Below are positions 18,765 through 27,995 of a DNA stretch of 64,000 bases, piece by piece; position 1 is the stretch's first letter; each line of letters opens with the position of its first letter. A model generated the notes under the pieces. The model was not told the DNA's origin, ran no database searches, and saw only the letters and a program-made list of their open reading frames with translations. A program made the position numbers and the translations under genes. Location of the stretch: assembly GCA_001184205.1 (NCBI GenBank), contig LBMP01000007.1:1-64000 (forward strand). The letters run 5' to 3'. This stretch comes from Desulfocarbo indianensis (GTDB lineage: Bacteria > Desulfobacterota > Desulfarculia > Desulfarculales > Desulfarculaceae).

Positions 18765-19193
18765 GCCCGTCCCCTGGCAGACCACAGATGAAAAACAATG
18801 GACGCGGGCCCAGAGCCACGCTCGCCGGGGTAATGGCGAAGACTATGCGGCCGCAAGCAAAATGAGACTTGGCTTTATGAGAATCCAAGCGGTTTTTGCT
18901 GAAAAAGCCAGCGTCCATGATTGCAAACTCAAAATGCTGTTTGCGGCAGGCTAGCCACCGATTACCCGCTTTAGCTAGGTTTCCGCTTGCCCGGCGGCGC
19001 TAAGCGGGCGGTAAAGTGGTTCGGAACTGGCAAAAAAGCCAGCTGACGGGACAGGCTATATGCGAAATTTCCAAAAAGTATAACAGATTAAAAGGTAAAA
19101 ATAACCCTAAATATTTGGGATATAAACCTGGCCGCTCCGGGCGTTTGCGGCAGGACGCGCCAGCGCCGGAGGGACTCCGGCCTCACCCCTTGA
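18765..19193. other. Gene-free stretch
   Basis: No convincing gene on either strand. Bases about 19030-19130 are strongly AT-rich compared with the surroundings. A perfect 7-bp hairpin with a 3-base loop (GCCGGAG / CTCCGGC) sits at 19165-19181, 13 bases past the stop of the small - strand gene that follows, but without a T-run. Promoters for the PilZ/HD-GYP pair presumably lie at the left end; none was pinned down. Confidence 0.4.
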
Positions 19194-19370
19194 TCAGGCC
19201 GCGGCATTTAGTCCGGACCCGGCCGAAGGCCTGCGTAGCATGCCCTTGCCCAGCATGTGGCGCAGGCAGGTCACAATTGCCGCGGCGTCAAGGCAAATCT
19301 CCTGCATTATGCCCACCAGCGTGGCCAGATCGGTGGTGATTGGCCTGGAATTACGCATTGCGCGCTTCAT
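19194..19370 (-). CDS. Small hypothetical protein, 58 residues
   Basis: Complete reading frame ATG to TGA, beginning MKRAMRNSRPITTDLATLVG, with AGGGG 8 bases upstream of the start. Basic N-terminus, a middle part with hydrophobic and Cys residues (EICLDAAAIVTCLRHMLG), no signal peptide or long membrane span. No family recognised. It stands alone in an otherwise gene-free 0.8 kb between PilZ and xdhC. The good ribosome site and isolated position are the only evidence; it may be spurious. Confidence 0.35.
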   Translation of the reverse strand: MKRAMRNSRPITTDLATLVGIMQEICLDAAAIVTCLRHMLGKGMLRRPSAGSGLNAAA

Positions 19371-19538
19371 GGTTTCATCCCCTGGCTAATTGACAAAGCA
19401 CGGGGCGCATTATTTTAGGCAAACAATATGCCAAGGCTGCGATGAAGGCGGGCCTTCAGGGCCGGCGGAGGGCTTTGGGGGATCAAGTAAAACAATGCGC
19501 CACTTGGCCCATTGCCGAATGCGGGGCGGAAAAGAATG

Positions 19539-19567
19539 GCAAGGCGGCATTTTAAATGCCGCCTTGC
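19539..19567 (-). terminator. Intrinsic terminator after xdhC
   Basis: Perfect inverted repeat GCAAGGCGGCATTT / AAATGCCGCCTTGC, 14 bp about a single base, beginning 35 bases past the xdhC stop. On the - strand it is followed by CATTCTTTTCC, a moderate T-tract. It would end the long TRAP/Mo-hydroxylase transcript. Confidence 0.65.
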
Positions 19568-19602
19568 GCGAACGTTGCTATGTAAAGATACTGGCGGGCT
19601 CG

Positions 19603-20703
19603 TCACACTCCGGGGCCCTGGCCCAGCCGTTTGGGATGCAGGCGGGCGCGCTCCTGCACCAGTTCGGCCACGATGCTCACGGCGATTTCCTCGGGCGTCT
19701 CCGCTCCGATATTCAGGCCCACGGGCGAATGCACCTTGGCGATGTCCTCCTGGGTGAAGCCTTCCTGCAAAAGGGCGCGATAGATTATATCCCGTTTGCG
19801 CCGGGAGCCGATCATGCCCACGTATGCCGTGGGCTTGCCAAGCGCTTGCGCCAATACGTCCTTGTCGAAAACATGGCCCCTGGTGATGATGATCACATAG
19901 GCTTCCGGGCCCAAGTCCATGTCGCCCAGCACGTTTTCAAAATCGCGCACCAACACCTCGTCCGCCATGGGAAAACGCTTCCGGTTGGCGAAGTCCGGCC
20001 GGTCGTCGATCACCACCAAGCGGAAGCCGACCATCTTGGCCAAAGTGGCCACCGGCAGGCTCACGTGGCCGCCGCCAAAAAGGTAAACCACGGGCGCGCT
20101 GGTTAATGGCTCGAAAAAACAATCTATTTTGCTGCCGCTTTCCGCCTGCTGCATCCACAGGCCGGGCCGGCCCCTGGCCAACATTTCCTCAAGGTTGAGG
20201 CTGAGTTCGGCCTCCAGCTGCGGCAATCCTTCCACCGAGCCCACCGCTTGGGCCTGGTGGGGAACCAACAGCTTGCGTCCCCGCAAACTGGCATGGGGGC
20301 CCGGCAGCAGGGGGGTGATTAAAAGCGCCCTTCCGCCCCGGCCCAACACGTGGGCGGTGGCCCCGAATACTTCCAGAGCGGCCGGGTCCGCGGCCAAGAC
20401 GGGTTCGAGATATACATCCACGTCGCCGCCGCAAAGCATGTCGGTCTCGGCGATTTCGGTGCCCTTGAGCCGAAAGTGGACGATGCGTGACTCGCGGTTG
20501 GCCAGGGCCTTGGCCGCCGCTTTGATGACGTCCGCCTCCAGGCGGCCTCCGCCGATGGTGCCGTTGATGGAGCCGTCTTGGCGCACGTAGAAACTGGCTC
20601 CCAGGGCTCTGGGCGCCGAACCTAGTTGGTTCACAATGGTGGCCAGGCAGAGATCACGGCCGTTAGTGATCTCCTGGTGTACATGCAAGAGGATTTCGTT
20701 CAT
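19603..20703 (-). CDS. XdhC/CoxF family molybdenum hydroxylase maturation protein
   Basis: 366 residues. XdhC_CoxI domain at the N-terminus (ATIVNQLGSAPRALGASFYVR, GTIGGGRLEADV, MLCGGDVDVYLEP) and a C-terminal Rossmann domain (VVYLFGGGHVSLPVATLAKMVGFRLVVIDDRPDFAN). XdhC-type proteins bind the molybdenum cofactor and help sulfurate and insert it into xanthine-dehydrogenase-type enzymes. Lies 11 bases after yqeB and ends the operon that also encodes the three Mo-hydroxylase subunits, which are its likely clients. Confidence 0.93.
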   Translation of the reverse strand: MNEILLHVHQEITNGRDLCLATIVNQLGSAPRALGASFYVRQDGSINGTIGGGRLEADVIKAAAKALANRESRIVHFRLKGTEIAETDMLCGGDVDVYLEPVLAADPAALEVFGATAHVLGRGGRALLITPLLPGPHASLRGRKLLVPHQAQAVGSVEGLPQLEAELSLNLEEMLARGRPGLWMQQAESGSKIDCFFEPLTSAPVVYLFGGGHVSLPVATLAKMVGFRLVVIDDRPDFANRKRFPMADEVLVRDFENVLGDMDLGPEAYVIIITRGHVFDKDVLAQALGKPTAYVGMIGSRRKRDIIYRALLQEGFTQEDIAKVHSPVGLNIGAETPEEIAVSIVAELVQERARLHPKRLGQGPGV

Positions 20704-20714
20704 GCCTATGCCTC

Positions 20715-21566
20715 CTAAGGATGATTGAACCGGGCTAGCATGCCCTCCAGAACCGACCCTCCAATGGCCCTGGCTTTTTCGCTAATCGTGTCAAGATACT
20801 CGATATTTCCCCTGGGGTCCACGTCACCCACCTTCAGGCCTTGGCTCACTTTGGCCCCGGGCCTGATCAGCCCCCGCAAGATTCCGTCCAACTGGCTGAC
20901 CACCGGCTGCCCCGCCACCATGGCCACCGCTTCTCCGGCCTTCACCCGGTCTCCCAGCTTGAGTTCGGTCTCGAACACGCCGTCGGCCGGCGAGCGCAGC
21001 ACCCGCTGGTGGGTGTAGCCGGCGATGTCGCCGGGAACCCCGGTATTGGCCTGGGGTTCGCCCTGGTATATCAAGCGCCCCAGGTTGTGCCCGCGATTGG
21101 TTTCGATCGCCAGGTGCACCTCCTCCGGGGCCCGGAAGCCGGGTCCCAGGCCGATGGTCAGGGGGGCCATCCCGCGGTTGAGGCCGGTGTTCCGCTTGGC
21201 CAACAGCGCGTCGATGACCACGGCGGGCCTCAGGTATTCCAGGCAGGTCAGGTCCGGGTCCACCAGAACCGGCAATTCGCCGCGTTCCCATAGGGCAGGC
21301 GCTTGGGCAGGCTCGTTGATCAGGCGCGCCGTGAAGTCTTCCACTCGCTTATGGCCGTCGTGAACCGCTTCGCAGAAACTGACCGCCCGGCGCACCGCCA
21401 AAGGATTGGGGGCCTCGGTCATGAGCAAACGAAAACCAGCGCGGGCCAGGCGATGGGCCACCCCGCTGGCCATCTCGCCGGCGCCTCTTATGACTACCAC
21501 CAAATCATATAACTCGCCATGGGGGTTAAGTTGCGCTTCGCTCGCGGTGGCTGATGATTTTGGCAT
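20715..21566 (-). CDS. yqeB: YqeB/EF2563 family selenium-dependent molybdenum hydroxylase accessory protein
   Basis: 283 residues from ATG 21566 with GAGAGGAAG upstream. The Rossmann-like start LVVVIRGAGEMASGVAHRLARAGF and the VVIDALLAKRNTGL, GLGPGFRAPEEVHLAIETNRGHNLG and biotinyl-lipoyl-like C-terminal blocks match the YqeB family. In comparative genomics this family marks molybdenum hydroxylases that carry labile selenium, together with SelD. SelD is not in this window. Function is therefore maturation of the neighbouring hydroxylase, mechanism unknown. Confidence 0.88.
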   Translation of the reverse strand: MPKSSATASEAQLNPHGELYDLVVVIRGAGEMASGVAHRLARAGFRLLMTEAPNPLAVRRAVSFCEAVHDGHKRVEDFTARLINEPAQAPALWERGELPVLVDPDLTCLEYLRPAVVIDALLAKRNTGLNRGMAPLTIGLGPGFRAPEEVHLAIETNRGHNLGRLIYQGEPQANTGVPGDIAGYTHQRVLRSPADGVFETELKLGDRVKAGEAVAMVAGQPVVSQLDGILRGLIRPGAKVSQGLKVGDVDPRGNIEYLDTISEKARAIGGSVLEGMLARFNHP

Positions 21567-21627
21567 GACTTGCTTCCTCTCTGGCTTGTGATGGGGGCGA
21601 AATATTACTCCGTCAAGCAAGCCGATA

Positions 21628-24135
21628 TCAGGTTGTCATTCTGCGGTATAACTTCGGCAGCCAGCGGCCCAAGCCCTCAAGGTCCTTCAATATTAAATGG
21701 GGCACTTGGCCGTAGGCAATATGCGGCCGGCGTCCCTCCGGGGTCAAAAGCACCGCCACCGGATGCACGCCTTGGGCGCGGGCGGCGCCGAGCGCCAGGG
21801 GCAAATCGCGCCCCGCCACCTCGGCGCCATAGCCGTAGTCATCCGGTTTGCCGTCGGTGATGATGATGAGCAAACGCTGCCGCGCCGAGCGCCCCGCCAG
21901 CAGACGGGTGGCGTGGCGGATGGCCGCGCCGTCGCGGTTTTGGGCCATGGGCTTGATGCCGGCCAGCCGTTCGCGAACCAGGTCATTCCAAGGCTCGGCA
22001 AAGGTTTTCAGGAGATAGAAGTCCACCCGTTCCGGCCCCACCCCGGAATAGGCCCACAAGGCGAACTCGTCGCCGGCCGCGGTCAGGGCCCTGGCGAAAA
22101 GGGCCAAGGCCTCGCGGGCCGCGTAAAGCTGCGCCCGGCCGCTTTTGGAGCTTTGGCCGCCGTCCAAGTTTCTTCTGGTGGAGCCGGACACGTCCCAGAG
22201 CACTCCGCAGGAAACCTGGCGCAGCCGGGGGAGCCTGCGCCGGAAAACCAAACCCCTGGGGCTGAAACCGGCCAGGGCCTCGGCCCTCTCGGCCACCAAG
22301 GCTCCCATGTCCAACTCCGGGCCGTCATCGCTTTTGCCGTTCCAGGCCGGTTGGCTGGGCGCCAAGGTGAGGAAAGCGCGCTCCAGGGCGGAAGCCAGGC
22401 GGGCTTTGTTGGCCAGGGCCTGGCGCAGCTCCGTGGCGTCGCCCCGCGGCGCGTTTCTTTCCACCACCAGCGCCCGGCCCGTGGTCAGGCGGCGCATCGC
22501 CGGGTCCCATTCAGGATAACGATGCTCCGCCAGGCCGCGGTCGCGCTGTCCGTTGACCTCCAGGTCCCAGGGCGGCGGCGCGCCGTCCGCGCCGGGGCCG
22601 TGCTTATTGGAAAGCGGCGTGTTGGGCCCGGCCTCGGGCTCCTCTTCCCGCTGCCCCCCAGGGCCGGGGGAGGACTGGTTCAGCGGCTGCGGCAGGCGTT
22701 GGCCGGGCTGGGCCGAGGCTTCGGGCAGGCGGCCGTAGATCTCGGCGGCTAAAGACATCAGCTCCAGGGGGCCGCGCCAGGGTGCCCGGCGGCGCAGGGT
22801 CTGGGCCAGCTCCAGGGCCAGCTCATGATCTCCGGGCAGGACCTGCGCCGGTTTGTCGCCGCCGGCCAGTTCGCGGATGAGCAGGCCGAGAACCCTTTCC
22901 GCCGGTTCCAGGGCGGGCCAGGGCGGCGGCGATTCCCTGCGCAAGCGGTCCAGAGCCAGAAAGTCCTTTTGCAGGCCGGGCAGGCGCGGAGCCAGCTCCT
23001 GGCGGATTCTCTGCTCCGCGGCCAGCGCCAAAAGCGCCGCCGCTAAAAGCGGAGACGCGAAGCCCGAGCAAAAAAGCGCCGGCGGGGAAAGCTGATGCAA
23101 GGCCGGCGCGGAACGGCCGCTTGTCTGCAAGAGGCTTAAGACCTGGCCGGACTCCAGGTCGTAAAGGCCCAACAGCCTCGTGCGGGCCGCCAGCACGGCC
23201 AGGGCCCTGGCCAGCCTGTGGGGATCGCCGCAGCCCGGCGGCAGGCGGGCGGGCAAGGTGAGCAGAGCCGCCTCGTGCAGATCGAAATGGGGCAGGCTGG
23301 GTTCCCCCTCCCTGGTTTCCAGGCCGAAGGAGCGGCCCCCATGCAGCGAGGCGTAAGGGCCCAGCCAGGGGAACAGCCGCCGCAGGCTGAGCCCGCCGCT
23401 CAAACGGTCCGCCTCGGCCAGGCCGGTCAGGGAATCTTCGCTGAAAAAGCCGGTTGCCAGGCGCTCCACGCGGAGTCCGGCCACCACCCAGGCGCAAAGC
23501 TGCTGGGGGGTGAGGCGCGCGGCCGGGCCCGTGCCGATATTCTGCAGAAAAGAGCGGGCCGATTCCGGGCGCTGCCTGGCCAGGCGATAGGCCAGGCCCA
23601 AAATCAGGTGCGGGCGTCTCTGGCCGTGGGCGGCCTGGGAAACCAGACGCAAGGCGGCTAAAGGATTGCCGCCGGCCCGTTCGCTCAAGTGGGAGGCCAG
23701 GCGCAGGGCCAGCTTCGCCGCGAGCCGATTGCCCAGGCCGCCCAACAGGGCCGGCCCTCGTTGGGCCAATTCAGCCTGCTGGCCCTGCGTCAAGCCGCGG
23801 GCCAGATTGAGCCATTCGTTAAGACCCTGGGGACCCAATACCTTGTCCAGCCAGGGCAGGCTGCGCAAAAAAGTGAGAGCCAAGCCCGGCTCCAGGGAAT
23901 CGAGCAAAGCCAGGGCCGGCGAATCCAGGGTCAACTGGGGCAGGGTGTCCAGGGCGGCGCGCAGGGCTTCGGCGGCCCTTTTCTCCAAACGGCCGGCCAG
24001 GGAAAGGGCGATCCGGCGCTGGCGGGCGGAGAGGCCCTGCAACTCGGGCAGCAAGGCCTCGGTCTGGCGGGGGGTGAGGCCCATCGCCAGCAACTGCTCA
24101 TGCATCGCGGCTGAACCGTTTTCGAGCATGTTCAT
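21628..24135 (-). CDS. NorD/CoxE-like von Willebrand factor A domain protein
   Basis: 835 residues. About 640 residues of leucine- and alanine-rich helical sequence precede a VWA domain with MIDAS DVSGS, followed by [19 protein letters not shown] and [16 protein letters not shown], the NorD/CbbO pattern. These proteins work with a MoxR AAA+ ATPase to remodel metalloenzymes. Overlaps the norQ-like gene by ATGA (24132-24135). In CO dehydrogenase the equivalent pair CoxD/CoxE matures the Mo-Cu site; here the client is presumably the Mo-hydroxylase upstream in the operon. Confidence 0.85.
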   Translation of the reverse strand: MNMLENGSAAMHEQLLAMGLTPRQTEALLPELQGLSARQRRIALSLAGRLEKRAAEALRAALDTLPQLTLDSPALALLDSLEPGLALTFLRSLPWLDKVLGPQGLNEWLNLARGLTQGQQAELAQRGPALLGGLGNRLAAKLALRLASHLSERAGGNPLAALRLVSQAAHGQRRPHLILGLAYRLARQRPESARSFLQNIGTGPAARLTPQQLCAWVVAGLRVERLATGFFSEDSLTGLAEADRLSGGLSLRRLFPWLGPYASLHGGRSFGLETREGEPSLPHFDLHEAALLTLPARLPPGCGDPHRLARALAVLAARTRLLGLYDLESGQVLSLLQTSGRSAPALHQLSPPALFCSGFASPLLAAALLALAAEQRIRQELAPRLPGLQKDFLALDRLRRESPPPWPALEPAERVLGLLIRELAGGDKPAQVLPGDHELALELAQTLRRRAPWRGPLELMSLAAEIYGRLPEASAQPGQRLPQPLNQSSPGPGGQREEEPEAGPNTPLSNKHGPGADGAPPPWDLEVNGQRDRGLAEHRYPEWDPAMRRLTTGRALVVERNAPRGDATELRQALANKARLASALERAFLTLAPSQPAWNGKSDDGPELDMGALVAERAEALAGFSPRGLVFRRRLPRLRQVSCGVLWDVSGSTRRNLDGGQSSKSGRAQLYAAREALALFARALTAAGDEFALWAYSGVGPERVDFYLLKTFAEPWNDLVRERLAGIKPMAQNRDGAAIRHATRLLAGRSARQRLLIIITDGKPDDYGYGAEVAGRDLPLALGAARAQGVHPVAVLLTPEGRRPHIAYGQVPHLILKDLEGLGRWLPKLYRRMTT

Positions 24136-24971
24136 TCCCCCGGCGGAAAATGATCGCTCACCAGCTCCATGAGGCTGCGGGCCAGATCGGGGTCGTCGGT
24201 GGCCGGGCCCACCATGGCGCTGAGGCAGGCCAGATGGGGGTCCATGCCCTGGGCCATGAGCTGGCCCGCGTAAACCACCAGCCTGGTGGAAATTCCTTCG
24301 CTGAGCCCGTACTCGGTCAATCCCCTGGCGCGGCCGGCCAGCTCAACCAGATGAGCGGCAAGCTCGCGGCTGACGCAGCTCTCGGCCATCACCACCTGAA
24401 TCTCAACCTCGGGCGGCGGGAAATCAAAGCTCAAGGCCACGAAGCGCTGCCGGGTGGAGGGCTTCATTTCCTTTAACAGCGACTGGTAGCCGGGGTTGTA
24501 GGAAACCGCCAGCAGGAAATCCGGATGCGCCTTCAGCACGGTGCCCAGCTTGTCCAGGGGGAGCTGGCGGCGATCGTCGGTGAGGGGGTGGATCAGAACC
24601 ACGGTGTCCTTGCGGGCCTCCACCACCTCGTCCAGATAGCATATGGCCCCATGGCGGGCGGCCAAGGTGAGAGGCCCGTCCCGCCAAACCGTGTCGCCGT
24701 CCTCAATGAGAAAGCGCCCCACCAAATCCGCCCCCGAAAGATCCTCGTGGCAAGCCACGGTTATCAGCGGCCTGCCCAGGTGATAGGCCATGTGGCGCAG
24801 AAAGCGGGTCTTGCCGCAGCCGGTGGGGCCCTTGAGCAGCACGGGCAAGCGCTTGGCGGCGGCGGCGCGGAACAGTTCGCGTTCCGAGCCCACCGCCAGG
24901 TACATGGGCTCCTCTGGGATGCGGAAAGCCGCCAAGGGGTCGGCGGGAGCTGTGGTGGATTTGGCCGGCAT
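24132..24971 (-). CDS. CbbQ/NirQ/NorQ-type MoxR AAA+ ATPase
   Basis: 279 residues. Walker A GPTGCGKT at 48-55, [16 protein letters not shown] (MoxR-type pore region), Walker [12 protein letters not shown] near residue 112, sensor 1 [10 protein letters not shown], and arginine finger region [15 protein letters not shown]. Chaperone ATPase for metalloenzyme activation, cytosolic. Coupled to the VWA gene by ATGA overlap. The 238 bases upstream, separating it from the Mo-hydroxylase large subunit, hold no gene that I can support and no obvious promoter. Confidence 0.9.
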   Translation of the reverse strand: MPAKSTTAPADPLAAFRIPEEPMYLAVGSERELFRAAAAKRLPVLLKGPTGCGKTRFLRHMAYHLGRPLITVACHEDLSGADLVGRFLIEDGDTVWRDGPLTLAARHGAICYLDEVVEARKDTVVLIHPLTDDRRQLPLDKLGTVLKAHPDFLLAVSYNPGYQSLLKEMKPSTRQRFVALSFDFPPPEVEIQVVMAESCVSRELAAHLVELAGRARGLTEYGLSEGISTRLVVYAGQLMAQGMDPHLACLSAMVGPATDDPDLARSLMELVSDHFPPGE

Positions 24972-25209
24972 GGCTCAGGCCCCCTTGCCGAGGGCGGCGA
25001 GGGGTGAGCCCAGCGGGCGGGACGGCAGGGCATCCGCCCCTGACGCGCTAAACGAGCCGGCCAATCCCGGGCGGCCAACCAGACCTCAATCGTGCGATGC
25101 TAGTTCATGCTGAAACACGTGATTTGGCATTCCTCGTGACCGCTTTCTTGAAAATCTGACCTTGTCTTACCACGCCGCCAGGGCGCGGCCGGTCTCCACG
25201 CTCCCAATT

Positions 25210-27528
25210 CTACCGGTTTTTCTCCTTTATGGCTTTAAGCACCCGTTCCGGCGTCATGGGCAATTCGCTCATGCGCACGCCGATGGCGTCGTAGATCGCG
25301 TTGGCAATGGCCGGAGAGGAAGGCACGCAGCCGGGCTCTCCGATGCCTTTGGCTCCATAGGGGCCCGCCGGGTCGAAGGTCTCCACGATTATGGGAGTCA
25401 CCGGCAGGACGTCCTTGGCGGTGAGGAGCTTGTAATCGGTGAAGCTGCCGTTCATCACCTTGCCGTGGTCCAGCCGCAGCTCCTCGGTGAGCGCCATGCC
25501 GGTGCCCATCACCGCCGCGCCGTAGATCTGTCCTTCGATGAACAGCGGGTTGAGGGCCTTGCCCACGTCGTGGGCGGCCTGGTAATTGAGTATCTTGACC
25601 TGGCCGGTCGCGGTGTCCACCTCCACCTCCACGCCATGGCAGCCGAAGGCCCAGGAGCACGAGAGGTTGCCCTTCATCTCCTTGTCCAGCATCTCGTTGG
25701 GCGGATCGTAAAAGGTCTCGGCCATGACCATCTTGCCCTGGGTGGAGAAGTGGGCCCGCTTGAGCACCTTGAGCAGCGGCATGGCCTGGTCCTCGGCGCC
25801 CTTGCGGAAGATGCTGCCCTCCCGCATTTCCAATTCGGCCGGGTCCGCTTTCATCTGCTCGCCCGCCAGGGCGAACAGCTTCTTTTTCAACTCTCCGGCG
25901 CACTGGATGGCCGCGTTGCAGGAGATGAAGGCCTGGCGGCTGGCGTGGGTGCCCACGTCCCAAGGGCAGATGTCCGTGTCGTGGGACACGATGTTGACGT
26001 CTTCTATGGGAAGCCCCACCGATTCGGCCACGACTTGCCGCAGGGTGCTTTCGGTTCCCTGGCCGATCTCAACCGCGCCGGTGAAGACGCTCAGCTTGCC
26101 GAAGTCGTCCAGCTTCATGATCATGCCGTGGCCGTCGGAGCGGTACACCCGCGCGCCGCCGCCCACGTGGATCAGGGAGGCCAGGCCCATGCCCCGCGCC
26201 TTGGAGCCGGTGGCGTGGTTGCCGGCGGCCTTGGCCGCCAGGTGCTGATCCCAACCCAGGCCGTCGCGCACCTTTTCGATGCATTCGCTGAGCCCGCAGG
26301 AGGTGATCTGAAAACGCTGGGGCGAGGTTTCGCCGGGCTGGTTGGCGTTGATCAGCCTGAACTCCGCCGGGTCGATGCCGGCGGCCTCGGCCAGCTCGTC
26401 CATGGAGCATTCCACCGCGAAGGTGGCCTGGGGATTGCCGTAGCCCCGGAAGGCCTGGGAATAGAGGTTGTTGGTGTAGACGATATCCGCGTCGTAAAAG
26501 ACGTTGGGCACCCGGTAGAGACTGCTGGCGGGCACCATCATCACGCTGGGGGTGGTGGCTCCCCAACTGGTGTAGGCGCCGTTATCCAAAAGCATCTTTA
26601 TCTCGCGGAAGGTCAAGCGCCCGTTCTCATCGCAGCCCTGGCTGATCCTGGTGATGGTGGGCTGCCGGGTGGCCTGGGCCAGGAACTCCTCCTCGCGGGA
26701 AAAGAGAATCTTGACCGGCTTGCCGGTGGCAAAGGACAGGAGGATGGCGATGAACTCATAACAATGGGTGTCCAGCTTGGAGCCGAAGCCGCCGCCGATG
26801 GTCTGGCACAGCACCCGCACCTTGCTGCGCCCCAGGCCGAGAACCTTGAGCGCTTCCAGATAGTCGCCCTGCGCCAGATAGGGTATCTGGGTGATGGAAT
26901 ACATGGTGAGGTTCTTGTCGTGGTCGAATTCGGCCACCACCCCGCTGGCCCCCATGCAGCAATGGCTTACGAAGGTGGTGCGGTATTCATGCTCCACCAC
27001 GTGCTTGGCGCGCGACTTGCCCTCGTCCGGATCGCCGCAGACCAGCTTCCAGGGCAGCTTGACCTTGTTGCTGGTGGCCGGACGCCCCTTGAAATCCAGA
27101 TCGTGGATCAGGGGCGCTCCCTCGGCCAGGGCCTCCTCCGGCGTGAACACGCCGGGCAGCGGCTCGTATTCTACCTTTATCAACGACACGGCCTCGGCGG
27201 CTATATCCGGGTCAGTGGCGGCCACGGCGGCGATTTCGTCGCGCATGGAGCGCACCTTGCCCTTTTTCAGCGGCCGATTGTCCTTTATGAAGCCGATGGG
27301 TATCTCGGGAACGTCGTCGGCGGTGATCACCGCCCGCACGCCCGGCAGCGCCTTGGCGCGGCTGACGTCGATGCTTTTGATCAGGGCATGGGGGTAGCGC
27401 GAATACAGAATGGCGCCGTAGAGCATGCCCGGCCGCTTGAGGTCGTTGATGTATATCGCCTGCCCGGTTACCTTCTTGGCGCCGTCAGAGCGGGGGATGC
27501 GTTTCCCTACGTAATTAAGTTCACTCAT
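25210..27528 (-). CDS. Molybdenum hydroxylase large (Mo-cofactor) subunit, xanthine dehydrogenase family
   Basis: 772 residues from ATG 27528. Ald_Xan_dh_C a/b hammerhead (YVGKRIPRSDGAKKVTGQAIY) then the molybdopterin-binding domain with GGGFGSK, AFRGYGNPQATF, EIGQGTES and GAKGIGEPG, whose Glu (E731) is the base that activates the Mo-OH. It hydroxylates an electron-poor carbon with water as oxygen source. It resembles hydroxybenzoyl-CoA reductase/xanthine dehydrogenase rather than CO dehydrogenase (no CSFR-type Cu loop seen). In this context a heteroaromatic such as an indole is the proposed substrate. ATGA overlap with the Fe-S subunit. Confidence 0.93.
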   Translation of the reverse strand: MSELNYVGKRIPRSDGAKKVTGQAIYINDLKRPGMLYGAILYSRYPHALIKSIDVSRAKALPGVRAVITADDVPEIPIGFIKDNRPLKKGKVRSMRDEIAAVAATDPDIAAEAVSLIKVEYEPLPGVFTPEEALAEGAPLIHDLDFKGRPATSNKVKLPWKLVCGDPDEGKSRAKHVVEHEYRTTFVSHCCMGASGVVAEFDHDKNLTMYSITQIPYLAQGDYLEALKVLGLGRSKVRVLCQTIGGGFGSKLDTHCYEFIAILLSFATGKPVKILFSREEEFLAQATRQPTITRISQGCDENGRLTFREIKMLLDNGAYTSWGATTPSVMMVPASSLYRVPNVFYDADIVYTNNLYSQAFRGYGNPQATFAVECSMDELAEAAGIDPAEFRLINANQPGETSPQRFQITSCGLSECIEKVRDGLGWDQHLAAKAAGNHATGSKARGMGLASLIHVGGGARVYRSDGHGMIMKLDDFGKLSVFTGAVEIGQGTESTLRQVVAESVGLPIEDVNIVSHDTDICPWDVGTHASRQAFISCNAAIQCAGELKKKLFALAGEQMKADPAELEMREGSIFRKGAEDQAMPLLKVLKRAHFSTQGKMVMAETFYDPPNEMLDKEMKGNLSCSWAFGCHGVEVEVDTATGQVKILNYQAAHDVGKALNPLFIEGQIYGAAVMGTGMALTEELRLDHGKVMNGSFTDYKLLTAKDVLPVTPIIVETFDPAGPYGAKGIGEPGCVPSSPAIANAIYDAIGVRMSELPMTPERVLKAIKEKNR

Positions 27529-27995
27529 GGCATCTTCTCCGCGGCGGTCTTGATGGCGTCCACGATTTGCTTGTATCCCGTGCAGCGGCAGAGGTTGCCT
27601 TCGATGGCGGTGCGGATCGTTTCCTCGTCGGGGGCGGCGTCCTCGTCCAGGAGCGCCTTGGCGCTCATCACCATGCCCGGCGTGCAAAAGCCGCACTGCA
27701 CCGCGCCGAAATCCACAAAGGCCTGTTGCAGGGGATGCAGGGAACCATCCGGCCCGGCCAGGCCCTCCACCGTCTCCACCCGGCAACCGGACGCTTCCAG
27801 GGCCGGCATTATGCAGGAATTGACCGCCAGGCCGTCAACGATAACCGTGCAGGCCCCGCACTCGCCCTCGCCGCAGCCTTCCTTGGCGCCGGTAAGCTCG
27901 AACTCCTCGCGCAGGAGGCTCAACAAGCTCTGCCTGGTGTCGGCTTCTGCGGTAACCTCGTGGCCGTTGAGGATGAATTGCATATGTTTTTTCAT
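27525..27995 (-). CDS. Molybdenum hydroxylase small subunit, two [2Fe-2S] clusters
   Basis: 156 residues from ATG 27995. Plant-type ferredoxin domain with Cys 41, 46, 49 and 61, then the [2Fe-2S]-binding helical domain with Cys 101, 104, 136 and 138 (QCGFCTPGM and NLCRCTGY). Transfers electrons from the Mo site to the FAD subunit. Both ends overlap the neighbours by ATGA, so the three subunits are made in fixed ratio. No twin-arginine leader, so the enzyme is cytosolic. Confidence 0.95.
   Translation of the reverse strand: MKKHMQFILNGHEVTAEADTRQSLLSLLREEFELTGAKEGCGEGECGACTVIVDGLAVNSCIMPALEASGCRVETVEGLAGPDGSLHPLQQAFVDFGAVQCGFCTPGMVMSAKALLDEDAAPDEETIRTAIEGNLCRCTGYKQIVDAIKTAAEKMP

Noticed and set aside
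19016-19339. Plus-strand 107-residue frame in the gene-free region
   Set aside because: Composition changes abruptly in mid-frame from AT-rich to Pro/Arg-rich, no ribosome site, and it lies antisense to the better small-gene candidate.
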